This document shows positions 7,066 to 20,490 of a stretch of 64,000 nt of DNA, piece after piece; the first letter of the stretch is position 1, and the number at the start of each line of letters is the position of its first letter. The notes under the pieces are model-generated. The model saw nothing but the letters and a program-made list of their open reading frames with translations. It searched no databases and was not told the origin of the DNA. This DNA is from Hyphomicrobiales bacterium 4NK60-0047b (GTDB lineage Bacteria > Pseudomonadota > Alphaproteobacteria > Rhizobiales > HXMU1428-3): assembly GCA_040367435.1 (NCBI GenBank), contig BAABWY010000001.1, positions 1,094,976 to 1,158,975 of the forward strand, given 5' to 3'. The position numbers and the translations under genes are program-made.

Positions 7066-9591
7066 ATGAATGAAAGTAAAACTCCCAATTCAAATCAAAA
7101 ACAACTGAAAAGCCCCCTTACACCAGCACTATTACAACATTTAAAGCTCACCCCCAAAACAACGGCAGAACATTTAGCCTTAGAAGCTTTAATCACTGGT
7201 ACCCCCATTTGGTTGGGCCCCGATCTTATAAATAGTCATCATTATGAATACGCCGCCATCCGCTCGAATTTTTGCGAGCAAATCCTAACGCCAATCTTTG
7301 ATAAAAGAAATGAAAACCAAGATATCGAAGCTTTATATGAGTGGACCAACAAGAAGGGCCCCTTTACACCCCGCGAATTGCAACTAATCGAAAAAACGAT
7401 AGGGCTAGCAACCTCATTAAGTTTTGCGAACCAAATGCGCCCTCAAATAAATCAAGCACACACTCACATTCGAGCTGAATTCCTAAGTGATCTAGTACAA
7501 ATAAGACAAATAAGCCCGAATTCTGATGATGAAGAAGCTCCAATTAAAGGTATACAAATTTCTGGTGCGACCATCACTGGCCAAGTCAACCTATCGAACA
7601 GTCGTAATTGCCGCCCTCTTACTCTGAACTATTGCAACTTTGAAAAACCAATAAACTTAAATCACGCTCAGCTCAGCAATCTTAATCTTAACGGTTGTCT
7701 TTGTCCGGGCATCAGCTGCAATGGTGCAGTGATACACGGCGAAACACTTTTGAAAAATGGGTTTGAAGCAAAAGGCACGGTTGATTTTGTTAATTCAAAA
7801 CTTTATGGCACATTTAACGCATCTGGTGGGGCGTTTCTCTCAACGGGTACATCCATTGAAAATAATGCGCTTTCCTTGCAATTATCACACATAAACAACA
7901 GCATTATTTTAAGTAACGGTTTTAAATCTGATGGCATTGTAAACCTGCACGGCACTCAGTGTGATTTAAATCTACAATGCAGCGGTGCCTACATGATCAA
8001 TCAGCAACAAGATCAAATTGGCTGTGCACTACTATGCGATAACGCCACCATCAAAGGCAATGTTGATCTTGGCGAAGAGTTCTCAGCCATAGGCGGTGTC
8101 TGGTTCCGCAGTACAAACATCGGTGGCAATATTGAAGCAAAACAAGGTACGTTTCATAATTTTGAACCAACTGCTCAGGCTGACGCCATTCTTATACAAA
8201 ACAGCCATATTAATAACTCGATAAATCTACAACATGCCAACATGGTTGGCCGCCTCACTCTACAAAATTCATTTATCAAAGGAGACGTAAACGGTGGTTA
8301 CATCTCAATTAATAATAAAATTTCAAGCGGCACCGGCAAAGCTATAAATATCAATCAATGTCAAATCGAAGGATCAATCCTTTTCGCTGAATGTACCATT
8401 AAGGGGAAAAGCAGTATCAAAGACACAACCGTTAATAGTTCGATTGATTATTCTTTTAGCGTTTTAGAAAACAATTCAAACGATACAATAAGCTCAGCTC
8501 TCAATATTGAAAATTCAAATATTGGCTACAATATCCAATTGGCTTATGGCTTCTCCGCCCGCGGCAATGTATCTGCCAATCACGTGAAAGTTGGAGGCAA
8601 TTTCATATGTAATGGAGGACATTTTTATAGCAATTTTGACATTTTAAATTGTCAAATAATCGGTCAACTCAGCCTGGATTATAAAAACGATCCCGAAAGT
8701 AAATTTGATGGGTGCCTAACAATAAGTGATACCAGAACGCACACCCTGATTGACGATTTCCGGTCTTGGCCAAATCAAATCATTCAGAATAATTTCATCT
8801 ACGAACAATTTGCAGAACAATCAAGCACAACAACAAGTAACCGTCTAATATGGCTAAGCCGACAAGGTTATTTTTCCTATAAAGCATATAGCCAAGCCAT
8901 CAAGGCCTTAACCGAAACAGGTTATCAAGCCGAAGCAAGAACCATTGCCATTTCCCAGGCCAATCAAAATTATTGGCAAAGCCTCAATCAAATGGCAAAA
9001 CAATCAAACCATTTAAAACGTGACCGCTCGCCTTTTATGCAAAAACTTGTGTACTTTTCTCTGTGGCCAATTTATGCACTCTGGTGGCTGGTGTATGGCG
9101 GCTGGATGGTCTTCGGTTACAGCACTTCACGCGTCTTGGTATCAAGTCTATTTGTGTTTTTAATTTGCGCAAGTTTTTATCAAAAAGCAGAACCTCAGGC
9201 ATTACTCATACCAAAGTCACCTGCGATTGCTTTAGGTGAGCTGTATAAAAAATGCAATCCAGAATTAGGTGGCTCATGGACAAATTGTGAAATTCCAGAA
9301 CTGCCATCATTCTCACCAACCCTATATTCAGTTGATAATATGGTACCCATACTCAATTTTGAGCAACAATCTAATTGGAGACCTTTAGAAAAAGATTTCA
9401 CATTAAATATACCAGCACCATCTTGTTATGAAGCCTCTATTTCATGTACACAATTCAAATGGGTACCTGTAAACTTAGGAAGTACTTTTTTATCAAATAT
9501 TGTACTCATCCAAACAACCTTCGGTTGGGCAGCCATCATCACTTTAATATTAAATTTCGCCCTACTCAGAATGAGAAAAAGCCCACTCTAA
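7066..9591 (+). CDS. Large repeat-rich (beta-helix-like) membrane protein, function unknown
   Basis: 841 residues from the ATG at 7066, preceded by AGAAGG at 7051-7056; an in-frame GTG at 7027 lacks such a site. Residues about 155-575 consist of imperfect ~20-25-residue units with a G-x-hydrophobic pattern (ISGATITGQVNLSNS, NNSIILSNGFKSDGIVNLHG, IKGNVDLGEEFSAIGGVWF), suggesting a right-handed beta-helix akin to pentapeptide-repeat or bactofilin-like stacks. After an alpha-helical stretch there are hydrophobic segments at about 660-705 (SLWPIYALWWLVYGGWMVFGY, VSSLFVFLICASF) and a final one (FGWAAIITLILNFALL) near the C-terminus. The soluble repeat domain is N-terminal, without a signal peptide, so it is probably cytoplasmic and anchored by the tail (inference). 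Similar actinobacterial proteins are labelled oxidoreductases without visible motifs. I give no function. Confidence 0.75.
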   Translation: MNESKTPNSNQKQLKSPLTPALLQHLKLTPKTTAEHLALEALITGTPIWLGPDLINSHHYEYAAIRSNFCEQILTPIFDKRNENQDIEALYEWTNKKGPFTPRELQLIEKTIGLATSLSFANQMRPQINQAHTHIRAEFLSDLVQIRQISPNSDDEEAPIKGIQISGATITGQVNLSNSRNCRPLTLNYCNFEKPINLNHAQLSNLNLNGCLCPGISCNGAVIHGETLLKNGFEAKGTVDFVNSKLYGTFNASGGAFLSTGTSIENNALSLQLSHINNSIILSNGFKSDGIVNLHGTQCDLNLQCSGAYMINQQQDQIGCALLCDNATIKGNVDLGEEFSAIGGVWFRSTNIGGNIEAKQGTFHNFEPTAQADAILIQNSHINNSINLQHANMVGRLTLQNSFIKGDVNGGYISINNKISSGTGKAININQCQIEGSILFAECTIKGKSSIKDTTVNSSIDYSFSVLENNSNDTISSALNIENSNIGYNIQLAYGFSARGNVSANHVKVGGNFICNGGHFYSNFDILNCQIIGQLSLDYKNDPESKFDGCLTISDTRTHTLIDDFRSWPNQIIQNNFIYEQFAEQSSTTTSNRLIWLSRQGYFSYKAYSQAIKALTETGYQAEARTIAISQANQNYWQSLNQMAKQSNHLKRDRSPFMQKLVYFSLWPIYALWWLVYGGWMVFGYSTSRVLVSSLFVFLICASFYQKAEPQALLIPKSPAIALGELYKKCNPELGGSWTNCEIPELPSFSPTLYSVDNMVPILNFEQQSNWRPLEKDFTLNIPAPSCYEASISCTQFKWVPVNLGSTFLSNIVLIQTTFGWAAIITLILNFALLRMRKSPL

Positions 9592-9606
9592 AAAGAATGG
9601 GCTTTT
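9577..9606. terminator. Intrinsic terminator overlapping the stop codon of the 7066 gene
   Basis: AAAAAGCCCACTCT pairs with AGAATGGGCTTTT across a short A-rich loop, followed by T. The last codons of the 7066 gene form the left arm. It also faces the convergent response-regulator gene. Confidence 0.85.
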
Positions 9607-9651
9607 GAAAAAAACTTAGTTTCAAAATAGAAGATATTACTTAAATTTGCT

Positions 9652-10509
9652 TTAAGCCACTCTGCGTACCTCGAGACAATCTTGAATTTCTTCAAAAATT
9701 TTCTCTTCCGGACATGGTAAACAAATCACACCCCGTAACTTAGCAAGTAACTCTTCAGTAAGGTCAGCATTCATAGCAATATTAGCCAGTTGAGGCACAA
9801 CAAGTAAGCAAGGACCGGCTGCTGGATCATACTTCTCAAGAATGTCTTTAACTTCAAGATCATCCGTTTTTGTCCAAAAACACGTTATGTCAGCATTAAG
9901 CGAACCTTGTTTTTGTAAATAAGCCGTTCCACTTGTAATGACCGTTACGTAATGGCCAACTTGCTCAAGAAACTGTTGGAATTTCCATAAGTTCTGATCA
10001 CTTTCACCAACAATCACGATCTCTCTTGGATGCTCTGTGCTAAATTTAGAAGAAAGAGAAATTTGCTCTTCCATGGCTTTCTGTTTCAATGATTCATAGA
10101 GCTTAATCTGTTCTTTTTGCTTTTTAACTATCATACGTTTCGCCTGACGCAAACGCGTATCAACTTTTATAATCAACATCCCATAATCAATAGGCTTGGT
10201 CATATAATCATCAGAGCCAAGCTTCATACCTTCAAGAACATTGTCTCGGTCGGCTAAAGCTGACAGAAAAATAAAAGGAATTTCATCACATTCAGGATGA
10301 TTAGCACGCAACTGTTTTATAAGCTCATACCCATCCATAACAGGCATAGTAATATCGCTAATGACCAAATCTGGTCCCTCAGATATTATTTTTTCTAAAC
10401 CATCTTGACCATTCACCGCTTGAATAACAACGTGACCAGCTTCTTCAAGCTCCTCAACAATGTCTGCACGCAAATAATCTTCATCTTCAACACAAAGAAT
10501 TCTAGCCAT
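9652..10509 (-). CDS. Response regulator: receiver plus C-terminal pseudo-receiver
   Basis: 285 residues. The N-terminal receiver has the acidic pair Glu8/Asp9, phosphoacceptor Asp52 in LVISDITMPVMDGYE, Ser/Thr in FLSALAD and Lys in MTKPIDYG. A helical linker (about 120-155) leads to a second alpha/beta unit (about 163-280: EIVIVGESDQNLWKFQQFLEQVGH...) that resembles a receiver fold but lacks the phospho-Asp. There is no DNA-binding or enzymatic output domain, so it may act by protein contact. No histidine kinase is adjacent. The start ATG is supported by family alignment at MARILCVEDED. Confidence 0.85.
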   Translation of the reverse strand: MARILCVEDEDYLRADIVEELEEAGHVVIQAVNGQDGLEKIISEGPDLVISDITMPVMDGYELIKQLRANHPECDEIPFIFLSALADRDNVLEGMKLGSDDYMTKPIDYGMLIIKVDTRLRQAKRMIVKKQKEQIKLYESLKQKAMEEQISLSSKFSTEHPREIVIVGESDQNLWKFQQFLEQVGHYVTVITSGTAYLQKQGSLNADITCFWTKTDDLEVKDILEKYDPAAGPCLLVVPQLANIAMNADLTEELLAKLRGVICLPCPEEKIFEEIQDCLEVRRVA

Positions 10510-10623
10510 AACATCAAAGCCCTCTCCAAAAGACTAAAAAATACGGACTAAAATCAGTTTTTTTTACTTATAAATCAATCCGTGAGGCGTAGAATACTAG
10601 AAATTTCGTAATTTTTATTTAAT

Positions 10624-10660
10624 AAAAAATAGCGACCTAATAAAAGGCCGCTATTTTTCA
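10624..10660. terminator. Bidirectional terminator hairpin
   Basis: AAAAAATAGCGACC pairs with GGCCGCTATTTTT around TAATAAAA. The T-run is good on both strands. It lies downstream of the small exported protein gene on the minus strand (10781-10969). Confidence 0.75.
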
Positions 10661-10682
10661 AGGTTTTATTAGAACTTTCCAC

Positions 10683-10772
10683 TCGAAAGTGATATCCGGT
10701 TTCGAGGAAAACGAACGCTTAAACAAAAATATAGAGCATTCCATTGAATTCAACAAAAAGCATATGCTCTAA
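10683..10772. repeat. Palindromic interspersed element
   Basis: CTCGAAA/TTTCGAG form a hairpin around GTGATATCCGG, the local version of the CACAAAA/TTTTGTG hairpin near 53.04 kb, so the stem has changed on both sides. The right part TATAGAGCATTCC...TTGAATTCAA...GCATATGCTCTA matches the copies at 4.1 and 53.1 kb. It lies at the 3' side of the 10781 gene. Confidence 0.65.
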
Positions 10773-10780
10773 TAAATGAG

Positions 10781-10969
10781 TTATTTTGTTTCAACTTTTT
10801 TCTCACAAACCTTCTTTTCATCACTCCATGTCTCTCCTTCAGGGCATTCCTGTTTTTCGAAAACAATACCCTTATTAGCCTGAGAACGATCCCCACCAGC
10901 AAAAGAAGCAGGTGCATACACGTTTAATGTTAAAAGTCCTAAGGCTGCAATTGTGAAAAATTTAGTCAT
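10781..10969 (-). CDS. Small exported protein with paired-Cys tail
   Basis: 62 residues. A signal peptide (MTKFFTIAALGLLTLNVYAPASFA) is followed by a short charged peptide with two Cys in ECPEGETWSDEKKVCEKK. The C-P-x-G-x-x-W-x(6)-C spacing resembles short cysteine-knot or chitin-binding-like stretches but is too short to assign. GGGAG before the ATG supports the start. It is flanked by a terminator and a repeat element and is probably monocistronic. Confidence 0.65.
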   Translation of the reverse strand: MTKFFTIAALGLLTLNVYAPASFAGGDRSQANKGIVFEKQECPEGETWSDEKKVCEKKVETK

Positions 10970-11155
10970 AAAATTTAATCTCCCGATTAATATTCACAAC
11001 ACTATGTCGTGAAATTCAGGAATGATATAAGGCTTCAAAAATGACCAAAATTGGGAAAAATTAAGGTAAGCAATGTTTAGTAAGTTATTGTTTTTAATTG
11101 TGAATATTGAGCAATATTTATTTTAATTCTGTAATAATATTTGAAAGAGATCATA

Positions 11156-11196
11156 AAAAAGCCACCCTCTATTTTTCAAAAAGGTGGCCAATAAAA
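11156..11196. terminator. Terminator after the Tat-signal small protein
   Basis: GCCACC pairs with GGTGGC around an A/T-rich loop; on the minus strand the stem is followed by TTTTTT. It lies just downstream of the gene at 11221-11466. Confidence 0.75.
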
Positions 11197-11220
11197 AGGC
11201 AAAGCCTTTATACATTCAGT

Positions 11221-11466
11221 TTAAAGGCTCAGCCGGCTGTCATTCTCTGCTGTCTGTGTCCAAGCCATTGCATAAGCCTCCGGTAAATCAAACATATTTG
11301 CTTGATTTAAAACTGGATTAACTCTGTTCTTAGATACACTCTGCGCTATATTAGAGGGCATTATTGCCAATGCTTTACTAGAAACTGCAATCATACTCCC
11401 TGTCACTGCACTAGTAATAACAGAATTCTTTATAAAATCGCGACGTGTTGTTTTAATACTTGTCAT
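11221..11466 (-). CDS. Small Tat-exported protein, function unknown
   Basis: 81 residues. The N-terminus TTRRDFIKNS is a textbook twin-arginine motif, followed by a weak hydrophobic stretch (VITSAVTGSMIAVSS) and ALA near the expected cleavage site. Little mature protein remains (about 45 residues), without cofactor motifs, so it may be a small partner of a Tat substrate or a family of short Tat proteins. AAGGAG precedes the ATG. The upstream minus-strand MFS transporter gene is 75 nt away and could be co-transcribed. Confidence 0.7.
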   Translation of the reverse strand: MTSIKTTRRDFIKNSVITSAVTGSMIAVSSKALAIMPSNIAQSVSKNRVNPVLNQANMFDLPEAYAMAWTQTAENDSRLSL

Positions 11467-11541
11467 AAAAACTTCTCCTTATCCAAGCCCATAACATACA
11501 TATAAACTAAAACATTGATTACAAGGCATACGCAATTGTTT

Positions 11542-12756
11542 TTAATGAATATTTAATAGTTTCAACTTTAAATATTTCTGCATAAAATAAATACCCAACA
11601 AAGGGCCCAATGCCATCAAACCAAGCGTGATAGGCCACCCAATCGCAGCCACTAAATAAGGCGTTCCCTGCACTGTAATGATTGTCAGACCAAACCCAAG
11701 CGCTGTTTGCAAAGTCAAAATACTCCCAGATTTCTCAGCTGGCGTATGATCTGCTACCAATGCAGAAAATTGAGCTGAATCTGGAATGATGGATAGTCCC
11801 CACATCAAAATAAAGAAAACAGTTATCCAAACAGGTCCACCAAAACTAAAAGCTGTAGCAAGCGCAGAAACGCTACTTACCCCCATGGCATAAATCGTAA
11901 CTTGTGATTTACCGATTTTATCCGCAAAAAGCCCTGCAAATACACAAGCCAACCCTCCCAGGGCAATAGCTGAAAAACTAACCAAACTAGAAAGACGAAG
12001 TGCATCAAGCTCTGACATAGACATTTGAAACGAAAGAGCCGCAAACGTAGAAAGCCAAGCCCACATCGCATAAAGCTCCCACATGTGGCCTAAATAACCA
12101 AGAATTGGATAGCGTATATATTTATTCGACCAACATAAAAAGATATCAGAAAATTGAAATTTTGTAGCTCGGCTATCATATGGCCCTAATTGACAAAATA
12201 AAACTAACACACCACCAATAAGCGAAAGGAGAGAAATAACTTCAACAGCAAACCTCCAATCCATACCACCAACATATGCCGCAAAATGCGGAAAGGCAGA
12301 CCCAACAGTTAAAGCCCCTACCATTAGGCCAACCAAAAACCCTCGATCCTTTTGCCCCCACCCAACAGCTATCTTCATTCCAACAGGATATACACCAGCA
12401 AGACAAACACCAGTCAAGCCACGAGCCAAAACAGAAGCAATACCGCCCAACTCTAAAAATAATAATGAATAATTGAAGAAAGCAGCAAAAAAAGCTGAAA
12501 GAGCAAAAATTTTTCTCGCATCAAAACGATCTGCAATCCCAAAAACTGCAATCAAAAGGGCACCAATTACAAATCCAATATTTACTGAACTGGACAATAA
12601 GGCCTGAATGAAAGAACTCAGCTCAACCTCTCTCATCATGTCCGGCAAAACAGCACTTGATAAAAACCACAAACTCATGGTGAACAATTCAGCCACAACT
12701 AGTAAAACAATCGATTTCGTCTTAGTGCCAGTCAATCTTGTTTTTATGAATGCCAA
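11542..12756 (-). CDS. Major facilitator superfamily transporter
   Basis: About 404 residues with roughly 12 hydrophobic segments typical of MFS. The loop between helices 2 and 3 carries ADRFDARKIF, a variant of the GXXXDRXGRR motif A, repeated in the second half as ADKIGKSQ. The most plausible start is a TTG (12756) with AAGGA seven nt upstream; a GTG nine codons earlier (12783) has no clear ribosome binding site. The family resembles nitrate/cyanate-type and general exporters, but the substrate cannot be inferred. It is divergent from the flavodoxin-fold oxidoreductase gene, with about 150 nt between them. Confidence 0.82.
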   Translation of the reverse strand: MAFIKTRLTGTKTKSIVLLVVAELFTMSLWFLSSAVLPDMMREVELSSFIQALLSSSVNIGFVIGALLIAVFGIADRFDARKIFALSAFFAAFFNYSLLFLELGGIASVLARGLTGVCLAGVYPVGMKIAVGWGQKDRGFLVGLMVGALTVGSAFPHFAAYVGGMDWRFAVEVISLLSLIGGVLVLFCQLGPYDSRATKFQFSDIFLCWSNKYIRYPILGYLGHMWELYAMWAWLSTFAALSFQMSMSELDALRLSSLVSFSAIALGGLACVFAGLFADKIGKSQVTIYAMGVSSVSALATAFSFGGPVWITVFFILMWGLSIIPDSAQFSALVADHTPAEKSGSILTLQTALGFGLTIITVQGTPYLVAAIGWPITLGLMALGPLLGIYFMQKYLKLKLLNIH

Positions 12757-12912
12757 GGCCCCATCCTTAAAATTAAAAACCACATGCAGAATAACAGGAA
12801 ATAAAAGAAACGAACTAAATCAAAATCACATTCCCTTGATGAATATCAAATGATGAAATCAAAAACGAAGCTAACCTTTAATAAGCATTATGATGAATGG
12901 GGGGAGCATAGC

Positions 12913-13497
12913 ATGACACACATCTTAATTATTCAGGGACATCCAGATAATAAAGAAACTCATTTATGTCATGAATTAATCTCGTCATATATGACAGCAG
13001 CTCAATCACAAGGCCATACTGTAAAGCTCTGCAATATAGCTTCAATTGAGTTTCCTCTACTAAGGTCAAAAGAGGATTGGGAAAAAGGAAAAGAAGGAAC
13101 ACCAGAAAACCTAAAAAAAATTCAAGAAGCACTAATAGAAAGTGACCATATCGTCATCATCTATCCACTCTGGTTAGGAACCATGCCAGCGCTCTTAAAA
13201 GGCTTTCTAGAGCAATTACTAAGACCTGGCGTGGCCATTACCTATAAAAAAGGATACCCACAAGGCCTTTTAGAAAATAAATCCGCACGCATTATAATAA
13301 CAATGGGTATGCCTGCTCTTGTTTATCGTTTTTTTTTCTTTTCTCACAGTCTAAGAAATTTAAAAAGAAATATTCTTAAACTCGTTGGTATTAAAAATAT
13401 CAAATGCACAATAATAGGCTCTGTTGAAAATGTTGATAAAAATAAACAATCAAAATGGTTTGAGAAAATGAAAAAATTTGGAGAAAAGGCAATCTAA
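12913..13497 (+). CDS. Flavodoxin-fold NAD(P)H oxidoreductase (quinone reductase-like)
   Basis: About 195 residues from the ATG at 12913 with a GGGGAG ribosome binding site; an in-frame ATG 21 codons earlier has none. THILIIQGHPDNKETHLCHELI is the FMN phosphate-binding start of the NQO1/MdaB family; IVIIYPLWLGTMPALLKGFLEQLL is the characteristic flavin-contact motif; the GMPAL segment follows. The family transfers two electrons from NAD(P)H to quinones (family knowledge). A Phe run (FFFF) at RFFFFSHS is coded by a T-rich tract. The divergent MFS gene may be functionally linked, but this is only positional. Confidence 0.85.
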   Translation: MTHILIIQGHPDNKETHLCHELISSYMTAAQSQGHTVKLCNIASIEFPLLRSKEDWEKGKEGTPENLKKIQEALIESDHIVIIYPLWLGTMPALLKGFLEQLLRPGVAITYKKGYPQGLLENKSARIIITMGMPALVYRFFFFSHSLRNLKRNILKLVGIKNIKCTIIGSVENVDKNKQSKWFEKMKKFGEKAI

Positions 13498-13545
13498 AAG
13501 TAGCCACTCTAAAACTACAATGGCCTAATTAGAAAATCTAAAAAT

Positions 13546-14104
13546 TTATTTCTTTATTGGTTTTTCCGGAATCATAGTCACATTGACACCAGGGTATAAA
13601 AACACATGCTTCTTTTCATCTGAAGCTGCATTAGCAGCCGCCATAAACAAAACTCCAACTAGACCACCATGCGAACCCATTTCAAGTCTTTCAGCCTTGG
13701 TTTCATTAACAGATCTAACTGTTACAACACCCATTTTAAATTCTGGGTAACTACAAATAACGGCAAGTTCTCCAGATTCATATCCATATATAGAAACTTG
13801 TATCTTAGCAGGTGTTTTAAAACTAGCACTAAACTCAGAACTCTTTAGTTCGCATTCAGAACCAATAATTTCTTTTCGAAGTCCTGGTCCCCCCCTTCTT
13901 CATACCGAACAGTTCGTACCGTTACAAATTGATCTCCCCTAAAGTCAGGGGTTTTCTCACCAGCATCACGACGCTTCTTATAAACATCAATTCCAGTGAC
14001 TTTATTATCATTAGCCTTTATAGACCCAACATGCTGAATAGGTTCTCTCTTTGCACCACAACCCGATAACAATAAAATCGAAATATTAGTAGTATAAATC
14101 TCAT
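13546..14104 (-). pseudogene. Frameshifted lipoprotein gene
   Basis: Two minus-strand reading frames (13546-13734 with upstream extension, and 13845 to about 14147) join into one protein if one G is removed from a run of seven G (C on plus, 13889-13895). The joined frame reads EEGPGLRKEIIGSECELKSS and continues without stop to MIPEKPIKK at 13546. The N-terminal frame has the lipobox ILLLSGCGAK. An ATG at 14104-14102 with GGGGG upstream would give MRFILLIF, and reaches the lipobox only if one T is added to a TTT run (14081-14083). So two single-base indels in short homopolymers separate a good start, lipobox and body. It could be a decaying gene or sequencing errors. No domain recognised. Confidence 0.7.
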
Positions 14105-14223
14105 TTACGCCCCCAACATTTAGAATAGATTTTATAGTGAACAACAAAACATCAATAGTAAATAATGTCTATACAACCGAAAAGACGAATTTAATTCATG
14201 CAAACACAAAATCGTACAAAAAA

Positions 14224-14260
14224 AAACGCCCTCTGCAAAAGCTGAGGGCGTTTTAAATCA
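14224..14260. terminator. rRNA operon terminator
   Basis: ACGCCCTC pairs with GAGGGCGT across a 10-nt loop, with T-runs on both strands. It lies about 100 nt downstream of the 5S gene on the minus strand and is the obvious end of the rRNA transcript. Confidence 0.85.
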
Positions 14261-14300
14261 TTTTATTTGAAAATCGATCAGAGAGGACTTGATAGATAAT

Positions 14301-14330
14301 GTGCGGTTGCTTTGTGGGCAACTAAATCAC
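14301..14330 (+). repeat. Single GGTTGC-type hairpin module
   Basis: GTG CGGTTGC, a loop TTTGTGG, then GCAAC and a terminal CAC. The outer GTG/CAC pair differs from GCAC/GTGC or GCGC/GCGC in other copies but stays complementary. It lies between 5S rRNA and the operon terminator. Confidence 0.65.
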
Positions 14331-14358
14331 AACTTAAAAACATCCTGTGTAGTTTATA

Positions 14359-14476
14359 TGCCTGGCAACGACCTACTCTCCCGCGTCTTAAGACGAAGTA
14401 CCATCGGCGCTGGAGCATTTCACGGTCGAGTTCGAGATGGGATCGAGTGTAGGCGCTCCGCCATAATCACCAGGCA
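14359..14476 (-). rRNA. rrf: 5S ribosomal RNA
   Basis: About 118 nt. The ends TGCCTGG and CCAGGCA pair to close the molecule, and the interior has the conserved 5S features read on the minus strand (CGATCCCATC, GTAGGTCGTTGCC). It is the last gene of the operon; I see no tRNA-fMet after it, which some relatives have. Confidence 0.95.
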
Positions 14477-14686
14477 AATAAACCACACAGGCTGCCTGAA
14501 CTATATTATTTGATCAATCAATAATTGATAACTTTGGTATTTTAATAATTTTGTTAGTGCCTGATTTAATCAGTTTTAGTCATTGGCATATGACTAAAAT
14601 GCACTTGGGTATTGTTGGTGCTTGCTAACAAACCATTTCACCGGTTTTATTAGATGCTTATAAGCATTGCTAAATGAGAGCAATCA

Positions 14687-17422
<2,736 letters not shown>

Positions 17423-17981
17423 TGATTGCTCTCATTTGCAATGCTTACTTCAGTGTTCCTTTTGTAAAAACACGTCCATAAAACAATACTCAGCCCACTT
17501 ACTCGACATAGGTGGGCACGAGAGTTATTCAATAAAATTGATTGTTTTTCCTGTTGACTACAAAACGCAAAAAAGTCACGAACAACACAAGCACAAAGTA
17601 CTAGTATCGAACGATCATCGAATACATTAAGCAGTCTAAGAAAAGACCAAATAATATAATCTATCAAGACAATCCCAAAAAATTAAAACTTACTAATGAT
17701 AACTTATTAGCAAATCCTAAAATACACCGGGTGTGGTGCGTCCTTGTTCAAGCGATTTATCATCCAAAACCCGAAGGTAATAGAAAGTAAAAAGCCGGAG
17801 CGAACAAAGCTCTAGGATAATCCTCTCTTCACAATGTCAAATAATCCAAATGCAGTAGCATATGGAAACGAATGTTCTTAATTCTTAAAAAACGAGCAAA
17901 CAATTAAGTCGTTGCAAACGCAATCAGCGTCACAATCTCCAGAATCTAAGTGATCAACAACCAACACAACCAAAAGAAATT
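17423..17981. other. 23S-tRNA internal transcribed spacer
   Basis: About 560 nt of A+T-rich spacer without coding signal. The part near 17421-17444 is one arm of the 23S processing stem. I see no other gene or tRNA here. Confidence 0.8.
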
Positions 17982-18057
17982 TGGTGGAGCCAGACGGGAT
18001 CGAACCGACGACCTGAAGCTTGCAAAGCTACCGCTCTCCCAACTGAGCTATGGCCCC
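17982..18057 (-). tRNA. tRNA-Ala (anticodon TGC)
   Basis: 76 nt including encoded CCA. GGGGCCATAGCTCAGTTGGG at the 5' end, anticodon loop CTTTGCAAG, T-loop GTTCGATCC, acceptor GGCTCCACCA. Position in the rRNA spacer is standard. Confidence 0.96.
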
Positions 18058-18210
18058 ATAACAAAGTTATAAACTTTATTTAAACCTGTTTTAGCAAATG
18101 TTGTCGCTAACACTACAGTAGCGTTAATACACACTAGAAAAACCTAGCAGAAACAATCAACAATTCGATTGATAACCACAGGTCAAAATTTACAATCAGA
18201 AGAAAGCAAA

Positions 18211-18288
<78 letters not shown>

Positions 18289-18452
18289 TAATTCATAGTG
18301 TGTGCTCTATATTTAAGAAGAAAGAGAAACGAAGACGGCGGGTCCCGCCGTTTATTAAACGGATATAAGGCATGAATTTCTGGTAAACCAGATAACCTTA
18401 CATCCTTATGTTCTTAAGAGGGTAGATAAGGAACAAGTTCCTAAAAATACCC

Positions 18453-19949
<1,497 letters not shown>

Positions 19950-20279
19950 AAAAATTTGATGCCTGCTTTTCTAAATACCGAAGTATTTAGACGTCGCTTT
20001 ACGTTAAACAAAAAATTAAACTTCAAAAATCTGCACAACATCGCAGTGACATAAAATGTCATCACAACGTCACACAAATCATATGAGGTCCATCACATAA
20101 GTTTTTAACAATACCCAATAAAGGATACCATTAAGTAACATGGTGTGTTGTCTAGAAAAACGCGCGACTGCAAGAGTCTCGTTTACTCACTGTTCACAAA
20201 TCAGCAAATTAATGCTAGATATTGATTCGAGAGAGTTAAGCCAGGACACCGCCGCCTGCGTTTCTCTTTCTTATATATT

Positions 20280-20296
20280 CAATTGTCAAAGAGCCC
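20280..20296 (-). promoter_or_regulatory. rRNA leader boxA antitermination site
   Basis: The minus strand reads GGGCTCTTTGACAATTG, matching the bacterial boxA consensus (TGCTCTTTRACA) bound by NusB/S10. It lies about 330 nt upstream of 16S and just before the processing stem, as expected. Confidence 0.85.
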
Positions 20297-20333
20297 GATG
20301 GATATGAGACTGACGAATCAATCTATCCTCGAT

Positions 20334-20362
20334 TGTATATAGATCAAATTGTGAGTTGTAAA
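20334..20362 (-). promoter_or_regulatory. Putative rRNA promoter P2
   Basis: TTTACA (20357-20362 complement), 17-nt spacer, TATACA (20334-20339 complement). It lies about 40 nt upstream of boxA. Motif match only. Confidence 0.5.
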
Positions 20363-20384
20363 CCCCTAATAAAGACAAAAATAA

Positions 20385-20484
20385 AAGAAGGGCTTCCGAT
20401 AACCCGGAAAGCCTAACTTTCGCTTATTGTCTTTCAGCTTGTCTGCGCTAGCCACTTTCGTGTGTCCCGCGTCCCCGCTGCTGA
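20385..20484 (-). ncRNA. Candidate small RNA or leader attenuator between rRNA promoters P1 and P2
   Basis: From the predicted start of P1 (about 20484) the RNA would contain a CAC-GAAA-GTG hairpin and then GGCTTTCCG/CGGAAGCC (20391-20413) followed by CCCTTCTTTTATTTTTG, an intrinsic-terminator layout on the minus strand. No gene upstream on that strand needs a terminator. Either P1 makes a ~100-nt RNA, or P1 transcripts are attenuated unless antiterminated. Confidence 0.45.
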
Positions 20485-20490
20485 TGTCGC

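Noticed and set aside
13546..14104. Phase-variable lipoprotein by poly-G slippage
   Set aside because: Not excluded, but a second frameshift in the signal region makes decay or sequencing error more likely; listed as pseudogene.
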